Source of the DNA: Cladobotryum mycophilum
Taxonomy: Eukaryota > Ascomycota > Sordariomycetes > Hypocreales > Hypocreaceae
Assembly (NCBI GenBank): GCA_036429605.1
Contig: JAVFKD010000010.1
Location: 124,001 to 188,000 of the forward strand
Reading direction: 5' to 3'
DNA length: 64,000 bases
Shown here: one piece after another, positions 46,169 through 57,210 of the stretch
Layout of the letters: each line of letters begins with the position of its first letter
Numbering within the stretch: the first letter of the stretch is position 1
Notes under the pieces: generated by a model
Told to the model about the DNA's origin: nothing
Seen by the model: the letters and a program-made list of their open reading frames with translations, nothing else
Database searches by the model: none
Made by a program: the position numbers and the translations under genes

Positions 46169-47981
46169 CTAGTACTGTGCCTTCTGCCACCAGTCACACC
46201 TATCGTTTGCTGACGGGTCCCGTATCAACTGGGAAGAACCAACCGCAAAACTGAGAAGCTTCTGGCCCTTTGCATATGGTGAGAAAGAAAGCGCACTGGT
46301 TGGTGATTTTCTGGGTACTCCATCGATGGCGAATCCGGCAATGGCATACTGAATGACGCTGGCGATTTCCGCGTCTACTCCCGGTGTTGGTCCACGGCCA
46401 AAAACGTAGCCACTCTGATCGTTCCCATGGAGACCTGGTGAGACCGCGAATTCGTAACCAAAGGCTGGTACACCATGCTTGGCTGCAGACTCAAGCAGAG
46501 AATTTTGATTGCAGATGAATGCTGCTTCACCAATCATCAACTGAGCACGATCCAGAGTGTCCTTGTACGGCTTTGAACCGTCATATTTCGGCGGATAAAG
46601 CGTCTTGACCACAAAGTCGGCAGTCTTTTCGCTGATTGTGGGGACGAAGTGCTGGAGCTCCGCAGTCAGGTAGTTTTCATCCTCAATGGCCCGGGGATCA
46701 GTGAAAAGAAGCCCGTCGTGGTTGACATAAGATGAGAATATGGCAGTATTCTTAGCATATGCACCCTTTGCAAGCAGCTTTGGCGGTAGATCGGGAACAA
46801 AGTCGTGGTCAACAGTCGGACCATACACAAATGTTCCATAAGGAGCAGCAGCAATGTGCTTTCCGTTCGCAGCCAGCAATGCACTGGAGGGGAGAGATCG
46901 AGCTTCATGTATGCTGCTGACATTCAGAATGGAAAGAAACTCGTTGAAAATTTGTTCCTGCTCGCCATTCTGTGGGGTCGGCTGAAAACCACTAGACTGG
47001 GGGATGGCTCGACGGAACGGGGCAGGCTTTCGACCGCCGTATGCCGTGACTTGGTGCATCACCGATCCACCACCAGCAGAGACACCCATGATGGTGACAT
47101 TATCAGGGTCTCCGCCAAACTTGTGGATGTTGGCTTGTATCCATTGGAGAGCGAGTCTCTGGTCGAGAAGCCCGACATTTGAAGCGCCATCAGCTTGCAG
47201 TGTAGAGCCGGAAAGAAAGCCAAAGGCACCAAGTCGATAGTTGAGCGACACGAAAATGGCACCATCGCTTTGGCCTTGCTGGGTCGCGATGAGAAGATCA
47301 TTTGGGCTACCAAGCATGCCCTTCTCTCCGATTACATATCCGCCACCCTAATCCAGGTCAACAATGTCCGACTTTCTCAAAACATGATCAGGAATGGTCA
47401 AGAACCTACGTGAATGTATGCGATGACAGGGGCTCCTTTTGTTGGCGGGCGATATCCCCGTCGCTTGTTTTGTTTCGCATCAAAAACGGTCTTGGGAACC
47501 AACACGTCGAGAACAAGACAGTCTTCGGTGATCCGCGGATCGGCAGGTGCCGGAGGCAGGTGGGACACTATTTCTTTGGCCAGTGTATAATTGAACGGAA
47601 GTTTGTTTGTCGCATAGGCGGCAGCGAACAAAAACCCAATATTCAGCCAATCCGGGTTCTGCTGGGGGCATATTTTGCCAACGCTCCCATCCTGGATGCC
47701 GTCTTTACGCCCCTTGGGGGGAACAGGGGCATTCCATCTCAGCTGCCCGAGTGGAGGCTCAGCATAGGGAATGTTTGTGAAGTTGTATAGTTTTGTTGTC
47801 TCCTATGTCATCTAGTTAGTGATGAGCTCGCAACGGTAATGCTTGGTAGACGCACATTGAAAGAGATGGCGCGGTGAACTTGGTAAGCGAGATCAACGGT
47901 TGGAAGCTCAGAGTTATTGTTGATCGATGTACCACTAGCAGACGCCAGGGCAAAAGCAAGTAGGGAGACACTAGTTCTCAT
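46169..47981 (-). CDS. Secreted type-B carboxylesterase / lipase, three exons
   Basis: Exons 47981-47856, 47802-47410 and 47347-46169 close to 566 codons. A leader (MRTSVSLLAFALASASG) and several N-glycosylation sites point to secretion. Family landmarks: NIPYAEPPLGQLRW, EDCLVLDVLVP, the oxyanion loop IHGGGY (made by the second splice), SLNYRLGAFGFL, DQRLALQWIQANI, the nucleophile elbow GVSAGG (Ser near 263; most relatives have GESAGG), and LHGNDQSGYVFG carrying the likely His. The acid residue, usually Glu in a NxxEG block, appears as Asp in VNHDGLLF. Role: hydrolysis of carboxylic esters outside the cell. The substrate is not predictable. Confidence 0.9.
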
Positions 47982-48894
47982 GATTCCGCGAGTCTTTTCA
48001 GTGCCAATGATGAATGAGTCTCAGGTGAATCACTCTGGATGTCGTTCCTATTGAGGTTTTCATGATCGGGTGCACGCAGGACCTTTTATACAATGAACGA
48101 CACAGCCTCATGGCGATCAACATGGCTTGAGGCCGCATCGAAGGAATGCTACTTCGCAGCAGCACCATCAAGTTTCCATGCGTAGTGAATGGTCCAACCA
48201 CTCCGCTAGCCCCGGCATGTCTCTCAACTAAACTTAGGCCGGCGGCCATGCTTTGATCCGATTTTTGAGACAACTCCCCAGTTCATTTTGCTTCCCGACT
48301 TGCCTACCTTGTAAATCCGGTGCGACAAACATCATCTCCGCATGCCTTCAAGCTAATGCAATCGACTGTTGTGGGCGGGTGTGCCTGAATTGGGAAGGGA
48401 TTTTGGACATGAGCCGACTCGCCGTCGAGTCATGCATCATCGCCATTCAAGGAATCTTTAGAAGCTTACGTCGGAGCGGAGGTCTGGGGGCACGCGAGGG
48501 AGGGGGCTGGTGCGTAACACGGGTAACACAATCACTGAGGCTTGGCTAAAATGTGTGAGACATCGAGCCTGTATGACGTCTCAAGCCCTGTACGAAAACG
48601 TTGGACACGGATCATGATAGGGAATGCCACTACGAAGTCCGGAGTCCGGAGCATATTTACAGCATTCTACAAGGATGCACGCAGAGCATCATCTAGTAGA
48701 GCATTAGAAGCTTGGCCAAGTCCGCACTCCGCAATGTGACGTGTTCTTCACAGAATAATTCCCCTCAGCTGACGGGCTATAACCTTAACAAGCATAATGT
48801 TACCCTGTGAGCTTAATATCTACGCTGCTGCAGATCAACGAGAGAGAGAAAAAAGGTGTCATCTCGAGCTTCCAAAGACTCCAGATTATCCGCT
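47982..48894. other. Intergenic
   Basis: 0.9 kb upstream of the carboxylesterase and downstream of the alpha/beta hydrolase. No supported gene. Confidence 0.55.
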
Positions 48895-50392
48895 TTAAGA
48901 GAGTACCTCGGATGAATCCAATGCCCATACAGTCCTGTTCAACCAGCCACCAAGCTCCGCGATATATGCGCCTTGCTTCCATTCGGCGTCCTTGATAGTC
49001 TCCTGGTGACCCCACGATTCTCTAAATATATAGGTATCAAAACCGTGCGCAACATCTGGCACCAGCAACCACTTGAGTCCACGGTTCTGGCCCTTCGTGG
49101 TCGTCCAATCTTCCTCCCATCCGAACCGCTCGTCGCGCTCGCCTGTGCGAGTCTTCCAATCCCATGTTCCGTCCAAGGGACGACTCGAGTCGCTTGCCTT
49201 TGGTCTACCCATCACGCGCAAAAGAGGGTCATCGCTGTCTGGGTCTGGAAGCTTTGCCACATTCGCTGCAGCGTTTGTTTCTGGCGATGCCGTTTCCTTT
49301 CTCGCGTCTTCACGTAGGCGACAAGCCATTGACCACCCGTCAAAACCATACATGTCAAGTTCGGCGCTGATGAAACCAACAAATGGTGGCAAATCATCCA
49401 AGTTGGCATAAAATGGGCTCACCAAACGGTCACGTGTATCATGCCCAAACGGCACGTAATTCCAGTCTATGATATCGGCTATGCTCAGAAGCGGGTCAGT
49501 CGGGACTCCTCGGGGGCCGTCTATGTTCTTGTAGTGCCTGTTCAAGGCCTTTGTCCGATTTGGCCGTGAAAAGTCGAGGACGCCGTAGACGCTGACCGCT
49601 GCAGCAGGGCCGTTTTCGTGATCGCGTACTGAGGGAAGTTGAGCCACCGCCATGGAAAGATTACCCCCGCTGAGAAACCGAGTATAGCAGTAAAACTACG
49701 TTGGACGCGCTGAGGCGCTGCCGTGGTATTTTCTCGAGAGACTCGACGAATTGGCAAGGTTTGGTCGGCCAGTACTTCTAGAATTACGGCCTCTAGGTCG
49801 TAGAGGGCGCACGGGAAAGGATGCTGTGGAGCCTTGGAATAGTTGAGAGCTGCAACCATTATGCCCGTAGCATTGGCGAAAGCGCGGTTCCACTCATCGT
49901 CATTCCGTGCCTCGCCAACACAAAAGGCGCTGCCATGTATCGTGAATAGCAGCGGTAGAGTAGCCCCGGACGCGGGATCAAATTGAGGTGGAAGGAAGAT
50001 GCTACAACTGTTAGTAACTATGAGACGGCCAAGGATGATCCATGCGCTTGTGAGGTAGGATTTGGGTGCAGGGTATGCATTGCCACGAATCCTTTCAACA
50101 GAACTGATGTGTTTGAAAGTTCAACATACCGGACGGGTAGATGAGGCCTGGTATCATATGCCTTGACCAAGTCTGGTTTGATGAGTGAGGTAGAAAAGGT
50201 TTTCTTCCACCAAAAGAACGAGGTCACGACCGACTGGAGCAAAGAAACTTGTGTGTACAGTTTTAGCCTCGTCAGGAGTGGTGGCTGCTCTTTCAGCAGT
50301 ACGCTTGTTGGTAGTTTGCCAGCAGATTGAATGTCGTTAGATGGACTACCATCATGATGAGAAGGGAGCTCCCCGTTGGCTGCGTTGTCCAT
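48895..50392 (-). CDS. Alpha/beta hydrolase (HSL/arylacetamide-deacetylase-like), frame broken at a C/G run
   Basis: Exon 1 (50392-50130) and exon 2 (from 50001) are joined with a GTTACTAAC branch and TTGTAG acceptor. LPLLFTIHGSAF is the oxyanion loop (usually HGGGF; here one Gly is Ser and another Ala). NYSKAPQHPFPCALYD is typical of the hormone-sensitive-lipase group. The nucleophile elbow GFSAGG spans the frame break: at five C (49664-49668) the frame slips by one, and one added base rejoins it to NLSMAVAQLP and gives 457 codons with the stop. The Asp is expected around FISAELDMYGFDG and the His in VPDVAHGFD. A long acidic, Lys-poor insert (near DPDSDDPLLRVMGRPKASD) precedes the His. It is probably intracellular; no leader is seen, though LLQSVVTSFFWW is hydrophobic. 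Confidence 0.82.
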
Positions 50393-50750
50393 TTGGAAAT
50401 GGCTAAATATTGTTACAAGTCAAAGTGTGATTCAAAGGCAAGATGCGTCTGGCTCCAGTCTTATTTATCCTATAGATAGTGATTATCCATATTGCCAGTC
50501 GCATGCATACCTCCGGAGACTACTACTACTCCAAGGCGTACATGCATTTACAAATCACACACACTGATGGGCGCCCGCACCAATATCACCTACAAGTGGG
50601 GCAATGGCTGACTGGTTTCTCTGCGCGCACGAATGTCTGACCTCTGACGGTCGGTACGGCGGTCTGCTCTCAACTTTGACCTTGACAATACCCCTGTACT
50701 TGCCTCTCTGACACCTGATCGGATCTATTGGCGGACTCCCCTCATTCATC
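50393..50750. promoter_or_regulatory. Bidirectional intergenic region, hydrolase / HAD
   Basis: 358 bp lie between divergent start codons; both promoters must be here. Confidence 0.5.
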
Positions 50751-51482
50751 ATGGCAAGCCTCAAATCTTTTGCTGCTCTCTCCTTTGACTGTTACGGCAC
50801 CCTGGTCGATTGGGAGGGCGGCATCATCGCGGCCCTTCAACCCCTCACGAAAAGACTTGACCCCACCCATCCGCTGAAGACGGACGGTGCCGCCTTGCTG
50901 CAGAAATACGGTGCTCACGAGTCACGAATCCAAAAGCAGTACACCACTCTCAAGTACTCTGCCATTCTGGAGCGTGTCTATGGCGAGATTGCGTCTGAAC
51001 TGGGTCTGGATGCGTCAGTGACGGATGACGAGAAGGTCGCTTTCGGGGCCAGCATTGGCCACTGGCCCGCATTTCCGGACACAATAACCGCATTGAAGCA
51101 GCTCAGTCGTCATTTTAAGCTCATCATTCTGTCCAACGTGGACAAGGAGTCCTTTGCACGCACGCTCTCCGGACCACTGGCAGGGATTCCGTTTGATGCC
51201 ATTTACGTCGCGGAGGAGATTGGTTCTTACAAGCCAGACCCGCGCAATTTCGAGTACCTCATGGAGCACTGCGAGAGCGACCTCCAAGTGCCAAGAGACA
51301 AGCTGTTGCACACTGCATATGCACTCTTCCACGACCTGACCCCCGCAAAGAGAGCTGGTCTGAAGACCTGCTGGATAGAGCGCAAGCCAAATGTGATGGG
51401 CGGCGAACCGTCGCAGCTGGACAGCGATATCTCTTTGGACTTTCGATTCCCAACTCTTGGTGATATGGCTAGGGAGCTCTAA
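50751..51482 (+). CDS. HAD-superfamily hydrolase, haloacid-dehalogenase-like
   Basis: An intronless 243-aa protein. Motif I is LSFDCYGTLVDWE (nucleophile Asp13), motif II LIILSNVD, motif III Lys in GSYKPDP, and the late acidic region ALFHDLTPAKRAGL. The cap domain between motifs I and II is of the type-II 2-haloacid-dehalogenase kind. The frame is intact and length is normal. Family role: either L-2-haloacid dehalogenation or, more often in fungi, phosphatase activity on small molecules; sequence alone does not decide. It is the only plus-strand gene inside the minus-strand metabolic block and diverges from the alpha/beta hydrolase. Confidence 0.88.
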   Translation: MASLKSFAALSFDCYGTLVDWEGGIIAALQPLTKRLDPTHPLKTDGAALLQKYGAHESRIQKQYTTLKYSAILERVYGEIASELGLDASVTDDEKVAFGASIGHWPAFPDTITALKQLSRHFKLIILSNVDKESFARTLSGPLAGIPFDAIYVAEEIGSYKPDPRNFEYLMEHCESDLQVPRDKLLHTAYALFHDLTPAKRAGLKTCWIERKPNVMGGEPSQLDSDISLDFRFPTLGDMAREL

Positions 51483-51637
51483 GCTTTCGCTCTTGGAGTT
51501 TTCGACAGGCTCATTGTTTTCGCCTTGCAAGAATAAATGGGTACCATGGAAATTGGTGAGGGAGAAAGAACGCAAATAGCAATTTGTAATTTATTGTGCT
51601 AAATTGCAATGCCAATAATCTCTTTGGCGTATGATTG

Positions 51638-53491
51638 CTACACAGTCTTGTCCCGCACTCGCAAACGAAAAATTAGACCTTCTTGTCTTGCGAACCAGAA
51701 ATTGGACACCCGCCACGTCTTGTCAGTTGATGCCCATTCAAGATGAAAATGCCGTAGAATCTGAGGAATCAGTTTGCCCATTTCCATAATAGAAATGTTC
51801 TTTCCGATGCATGATCGGGAGCCATATCCAAACTGCGTTTGCATCAGTGTTATTGAACCCGAACAAGGCAGCCTTCATCATCATTCGGAGGGGGGCATAC
51901 CGTGAAAAGGTGGCGATCCATATACTTGATGCGCTCGTGATCCGATCCCAGCCATCGATCGGGATTAAAATCTGTGGCATCTTCGCCGAATATTGACTTG
52001 TCATGATGGATGACCACTGGATTTATGCCGACAATGGTGCCAGGCCTCAAGCGAACGCCGCAAATGTCGGCCCCGCCAGCAGGAACAACTCGCTCAAGGG
52101 GAAATGATACGCCAGGGTGACATCTCATTGCCTCCTTCATCGATGCTTGTCTATGACGCATTAGATGTATGTGGAGGGGTCAAAATTGAGTAAGGTTGTA
52201 GCCTACAGGTAAGGAAGCCGCAAACATTCGGCATAGGTAATGTTTTCTGAAAGCATCCCATCTCGGTCAGCCTGGTCAACTTCTTCCTGGGCCTTTCTAT
52301 AGCATATCGGATCTCGCGTGAGGTAGTATAAAATCGCTCGCAACGATATCGCAGTCGTATCGCTTCCAGCCAAGCTAAACGAGAATAAATATGTAATCTT
52401 TGGGAACTTTTCCATCTTCTGGGATCTTACAAATTGTTTGAGAGATGATTTACAAGATCAGGGTACGGCATAAAATCTCCGTTTGTGTTGGCTTTCCTCA
52501 GCCATCCGAGGAAATCTGGGCGATCTCCACCCGGAGGATTCTGATCATACTCGTTAATGCATTCCTCTGTAAACTTTTTCCTTGTCAGTCTAAGCCGGCT
52601 TCTCGCCAAAGGATGTATTACTTACCTGAACAACAGTTTTCAGAGGATTTCGAGACCGTACTGAAGGTACAAACTTTGCAGTCAATTCTCTCGCTTTAAT
52701 GAGTAGCCATAGTGGGGTCAGGGAAATCTGTCCTGCTAGAGTTGCAAACTTGAAGCCGTTCCCAATATCTTCAATCATATGTTCAATGTCCTCTTGCTTC
52801 TCCATGAAGCCGAGGCGCCTCTGAAAGGTAATGGCGGATATCACATCAAATGCATACCATTGGAGCCATTCGCCCAGGTCAATGGATTGGCCCTCCATTT
52901 CAGTCATTGCTCGGATAAATATCTCGGCACAGTCATCTGCAAAAGGTTCTAGGGCCTTCATTGACGACATGGAAAACTTTTGGGCAACAGGACGACGCAG
53001 GGATTGGTGTCTCGCCGGGTCTCGAGAAGAAAACATGCTGGTCATCAGGCCACCTCTGTACTCGACGTCAAACACGGAGTAGAAGGAGGACTTTGGGCAT
53101 TGAGTTAGTCCCTTTTACATGCCGTGGCTTGGTGCGGGAACAGATTTGCCTTGTAAAATTTTGTGCCAATAGCATAAATAGCCGGTATTGCTCGAGGATC
53201 CGAAACTGAGACCACATTGGGAGCGGTTCGAACAATGGGCCCATATCGAGAATGCAACTTGCGGTAGAAGTTATGGGCCAGTCCGTCAGAGATCATCCAT
53301 GGGCGGTATAAGGCAGTCCATGGTGCTAGCGCTGGGCCGGGAACTGACCTTAAATCGGATCTAAAGACTTGTCGAACATAATAAAGGATCGTTGATCCGA
53401 AAAGTATAATTATAGAGAAAACCAGAATATCAGAACGCGACTCAAGTAGTAGCTTACTGCCGTGGATAAACGCTTCGGATGAGTGCTCCAT
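51638..53491 (-). CDS. Cytochrome P450 (pisatin-demethylase-like), six exons
   Basis: Exons: 53491-53150, 53090-52626, 52573-52431, 52374-52207, 52150-51901 and 51832-51638; total 521 codons. An N-terminal anchor (ILVFSIIILFGSTILYYV) precedes VPGPALAPWTALYR and HSRYGPIVRTAPN, characteristic of the pisatin-demethylase group. The I-helix is LAGSDTT (rebuilt by a splice), K-helix KEAMR, PERF FNPDRW, heme loop FGYGSRSCIG with the iron-ligand Cys near 464. Intron 1 seems to use a GC donor (AAG|GCAAAT at 53149) with a perfect GACTAAC branch and an AAG acceptor; intron 2 also ends in AAG. The group includes enzymes that detoxify plant phenolics. A similar role here is inference supported by the neighbouring hydrolases and transporter. 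Confidence 0.87.
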
Positions 53492-54222
53492 TGTTCCAGA
53501 ACGAAGAACCTCGATCAAAGACTTTGTCTAGAAGACAATGAGAAAAAGAAACATACTTAGTTGACGCATGAGTTATTATTATACCTTATACTTTGACACT
53601 TCTTGTAACCAGGCCTTGCAAGAGATCTTTACCCTTCTCCGGATTTCTCCACATGCTTCTCCCGTCCCGGTAGTGATAGTCTACCGTTTGCGGGGAGGAA
53701 AATTTGAGGGGAGCGTTTCCCCTCCCACATCGTGATCATGATCAGGATGCGGAGTGTGGGGAACGGTGACTCGAATGGACGTACGAATCTATTCGGTCAA
53801 GAAGTTGTGGCTCAAATGATTCTGCCAGTTCTGTCTTTGCAACTCCAACCAACTTCTAAAATCAGATAGCCGATGCAATGAAGAAAATCTCCAAATAATT
53901 AGACATGATTTCCTGTTTGTTCTAGACTGTCTACCGAAGTATACTTAGTGCGCGCACATCTCTGTGCTCTAGAGCTTGTGAAAAAAGTCCGTCCATCACC
54001 AGCCGACAAGAGATGCTTCGTACTAAAGCGAAACCCGAGAAATTGAGGGCTGCTATATTTGCTTCTTTGTCATAGCCTACTTCCAAGCCAACCACCTTGT
54101 AAAGAGCACTAGATATTGATTAGCTTGCAATGGGCTCTCATCATCAAGCTACAGCCTAGCTTTGAACCTTTGCGACACCTTTGGCGCTGACCTTTTCTTC
54201 TAGTAATAACGTGGTCAGGATA
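53492..54222. other. Intergenic
   Basis: 0.7 kb upstream of the P450 and downstream of the C2H2 regulator. No supported gene. Confidence 0.55.
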
Positions 54223-56764
54223 TCAAAAGACCGCACACTCCTCCTCGACCAATGACACCAACGTCGAGGCGAGATTGTGAGCCACCGTCCAATGGCTAAA
54301 CCGCTGGAGAAGGTCAATAACCTTAAACAGAGAGCTCTCCCGCGGCCTCCAATCCCGGCACTCAATCTCCTCTATAATTTCTTTTTCCATCACTCCGACA
54401 GCTTGCATTTCCGGCATATTTAGGTTTTCCACCGTCTCGGCTGATGGGCTTGGTCTGAAGTGAAGGTAGCAGAACCAAGCTATGCCAGCACGGTACAAAC
54501 ACATTGCAGCATATATCGGCGGCTCTGAGCCGATTGGAAGTTGCCCAAAATGCTTTTGTACAAGAATGGCGTGGGCAATGCATCGTCTCGCTGCAAAGGA
54601 TGCTGCCCAGACCCGAGCCTTGTCTTGGTGCTTCTGAGCAATTGAGGGGCCATCTCTTCCACACGCGCATTCCAGCACGTCCATGTCCATATGCAGGAGC
54701 ATAAAAACAGAGTGCCAAAGGATCATCAAACTAGACTCTTGCTTCCGAAACGTTTTAGATGGAAGATATCTACTGTGAAATTTTACTAATAAGTCCTCAT
54801 ATTTGGGGCGTGACTGCGACCAGGACGATGTCAACCTGCGAGTTTCGCAGGCAAGTGAGCCAATCATCTCCAGCATTGTAAAAAGAGTAAAATGATTCGG
54901 TGTGTACGGGAAACTGAACGATGTGTTTGGATCCGAAGACCAACAATTTGCGCATGTTACTTGAGGGCTGTTGCGCTGTGTGATGCACTCATCGTTTGTG
55001 GTTGCGATACTTTGCCACGTCTGGGGACTTTTCGCCTCAAAGGCTTCTGATGATGAGACTTGAGGCATCTTCTCTAGTGGATATCGCAATATACTATCAT
55101 GGTGGAATAAGCCACTGATCTGAGCATCATGAAGCAGTATCGCGAGCAAAGTTCTACGCAAGTTAGCCAACCAGTAGAGCATTTGATGACGTTCATATAC
55201 CTCTGCTTTTGCTCGTAAATACTCCAGTCTCTCCAAGTCTCATGTAGAGGCGACTCTCTTAAGTGTGCGATAGGTGCGGTGAATGTTTCTCCATCAAGTA
55301 ATCGTAGTCTGCGTGCCCACTGTTAAAGTCAGTAGGCGTTTGAGTTGGAGAGGATGCCCCATACTTACAGCAACCAGGCACCCATGGAACAGCTGTATTT
55401 GGATCAAATCTCTCGGTCGCTACGTCTCTTGCTTGTTAGACATCTGGCAAACTCCAAGAAGATTTCACGTTATGCCATACCCCTACTAGCAATCCAAAAG
55501 TCTGGCCGATAATTGCCGCCTGTAGACCAGTCAAGTTTACGTGCTCAGAGCTTGTCATATAGCTATCCCACTGTTCTACTTGGTTAGTTCGCCTTTCCAA
55601 GACTTAAAAATGGCTCAATCATACTGAAGACAACATCGCTTTGTGAAGTCTCTCCCACATGCTTATGCCTCGAGCCACAGCCCTAGAAGAGCCAAGGAAG
55701 AGGCTGCCCGTAGCACAGATAGATAGGACAAGAAGACCACAGTTTTTGTGTGGACGAAAGGTTGGTGTATGTATAATTGGGAGTATTGGGTGGAAGTTGG
55801 AGAAATAAGCATGAATACAGAGGTTCTAGTGCCATTAGATCCAGAAACGATACCAGTTGATAGTACGGGGGAAGACTTACGAGGAATGTGGTTGAAGGTA
55901 ACGTGCCGATTTGTAATCTTGGCTGCAGCTGGTCGGCTAAATCTTTGTGACACGATTCATCAACATTCCGCTGTTCGTTTGTGGTTTGGGGAGAGATATA
56001 TCCCGATGATTTAGGTAAGGACATGGTATGCCAGCACCGCTGGATTGGTAATTTTATTCTCCCGGAGGTTGACGCTTGGGGCTGTGGTAGAGAAGAAATT
56101 GAGTTTTCGGTCATTAACAGAGGGTTGAAATCTGGAATGGCGGCGAACAGGAATGGGTCAAGCAAGGCATGGTCAAATACGTTTCCATCAAGATAAGAAG
56201 ACCACTGGTTACTTGGATCATTTGTTAACGGGCCGAGACTATTGATCTGTTGGTTGCTTATCTGCACGGCAGAAGTCAATATTGGAGTTACTGTCGCCGG
56301 TGGAGTAGTGAATTGTTGTTGCCCAGATGGTAGTCCGTTATCTAGCACGCCATCGAGAATTAATCCATCGCCGAGAGATAAAAGGGTGGGAACAGTGTGG
56401 CGATATGCTGTAGTTGGGGCGATAATGGTCGATTCTTCTGTGGCCATATCGTGCGGGTTTTGGATAGACGGCGACAATGTCGCTGACCTTACGACTGAGA
56501 TATGTGTCGCTGCATTCCCGCCATGCGACTTGCAATGGCGCATGAGCGTGTCCCTGTACCCATTGTCATTCATCACAGCCCCCCACGTTGAACTTGATTG
56601 GGTCCATACTGCCTTGTGTATACTTTGTTGCACACATGACATTGATAAGGCTTCTCCTTTGTATGTGACCGGAAATGGCGAACAAGGTGTTCAGCCTTGT
56701 TGAAAGTTCGGGAGCAAATGGAACAAACACGTTCATTCTGTATTGCTTTGTGCTGTCGCCGCAT
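54223..56764 (-). CDS. C2H2 zinc-finger transcription factor with fungal regulatory domain, seven exons
   Basis: Exons: 56764-56610, 56553-55881, 55825-55625, 55570-55481, 55419-55369, 55319-55201 and 55153-54223; they close to 740 codons. Two N-terminal fingers: CSICSRTFNKAEHLVRHFRSH and, rebuilt across intron 1, CHVCNKVYTRQDTLMRHCKSH. A Pro/Ser/Thr/Gln-rich linker follows. The fungal-specific domain begins CIHAYFSNFHPILPIIHTPTF, continues RGISMWERLHKAML and DLIQIQLFHGCLVAW, and includes LRESPLHETWRDWSIYEQKQR. Every junction is phase-consistent with GT-AG sites, and CTAAC/CTAAT branch sites are visible in the introns of the domain. It is a nuclear DNA-binding regulator. Position between a P450 and a transporter makes it a candidate local regulator. 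Confidence 0.88.
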
Positions 56765-57210
56765 ATCTAATAGCTACTAATGGTAGGACAAGCGAGAATG
56801 TGGAGAAGGTAGCTCTCGTGCGCAGCGAAGTGGTGGGGAGAAAGAGACTGGGGAAGATGGACTGTAGATAAATCTTACCCTCAAGATCAAGTCTGCTCTC
56901 CAACGTGAGCAAATGTGGAGAAATTGCCAGGGTACAAAGACAAGAGACGGGTTGGTCCCGAAGCCAGATCCTGCGGAACCACCATCCGGCAAAATGTTTG
57001 GGTTATTCGGCATCACCAATTAAGTGGATGAAGAGGCGGTGTCAGCATGGGCGAGTTTAAGGTGATTAATATATAACATCCGGGTCAAAAGGTACCTACA
57101 CAGCCATAGAACATGGCTTCAATAGTTACTACCTATATGTATGCTTAACAGTCTATCGGATCCTTTCCGCATTGTCTAAGTATCAGGGGCTGCACGAACA
57201 GTAATGCTGC
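56765..57210. other. Intergenic
   Basis: 0.45 kb upstream of the C2H2 regulator and 3' flank of the transporter. Nothing else recognised. Confidence 0.55.
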
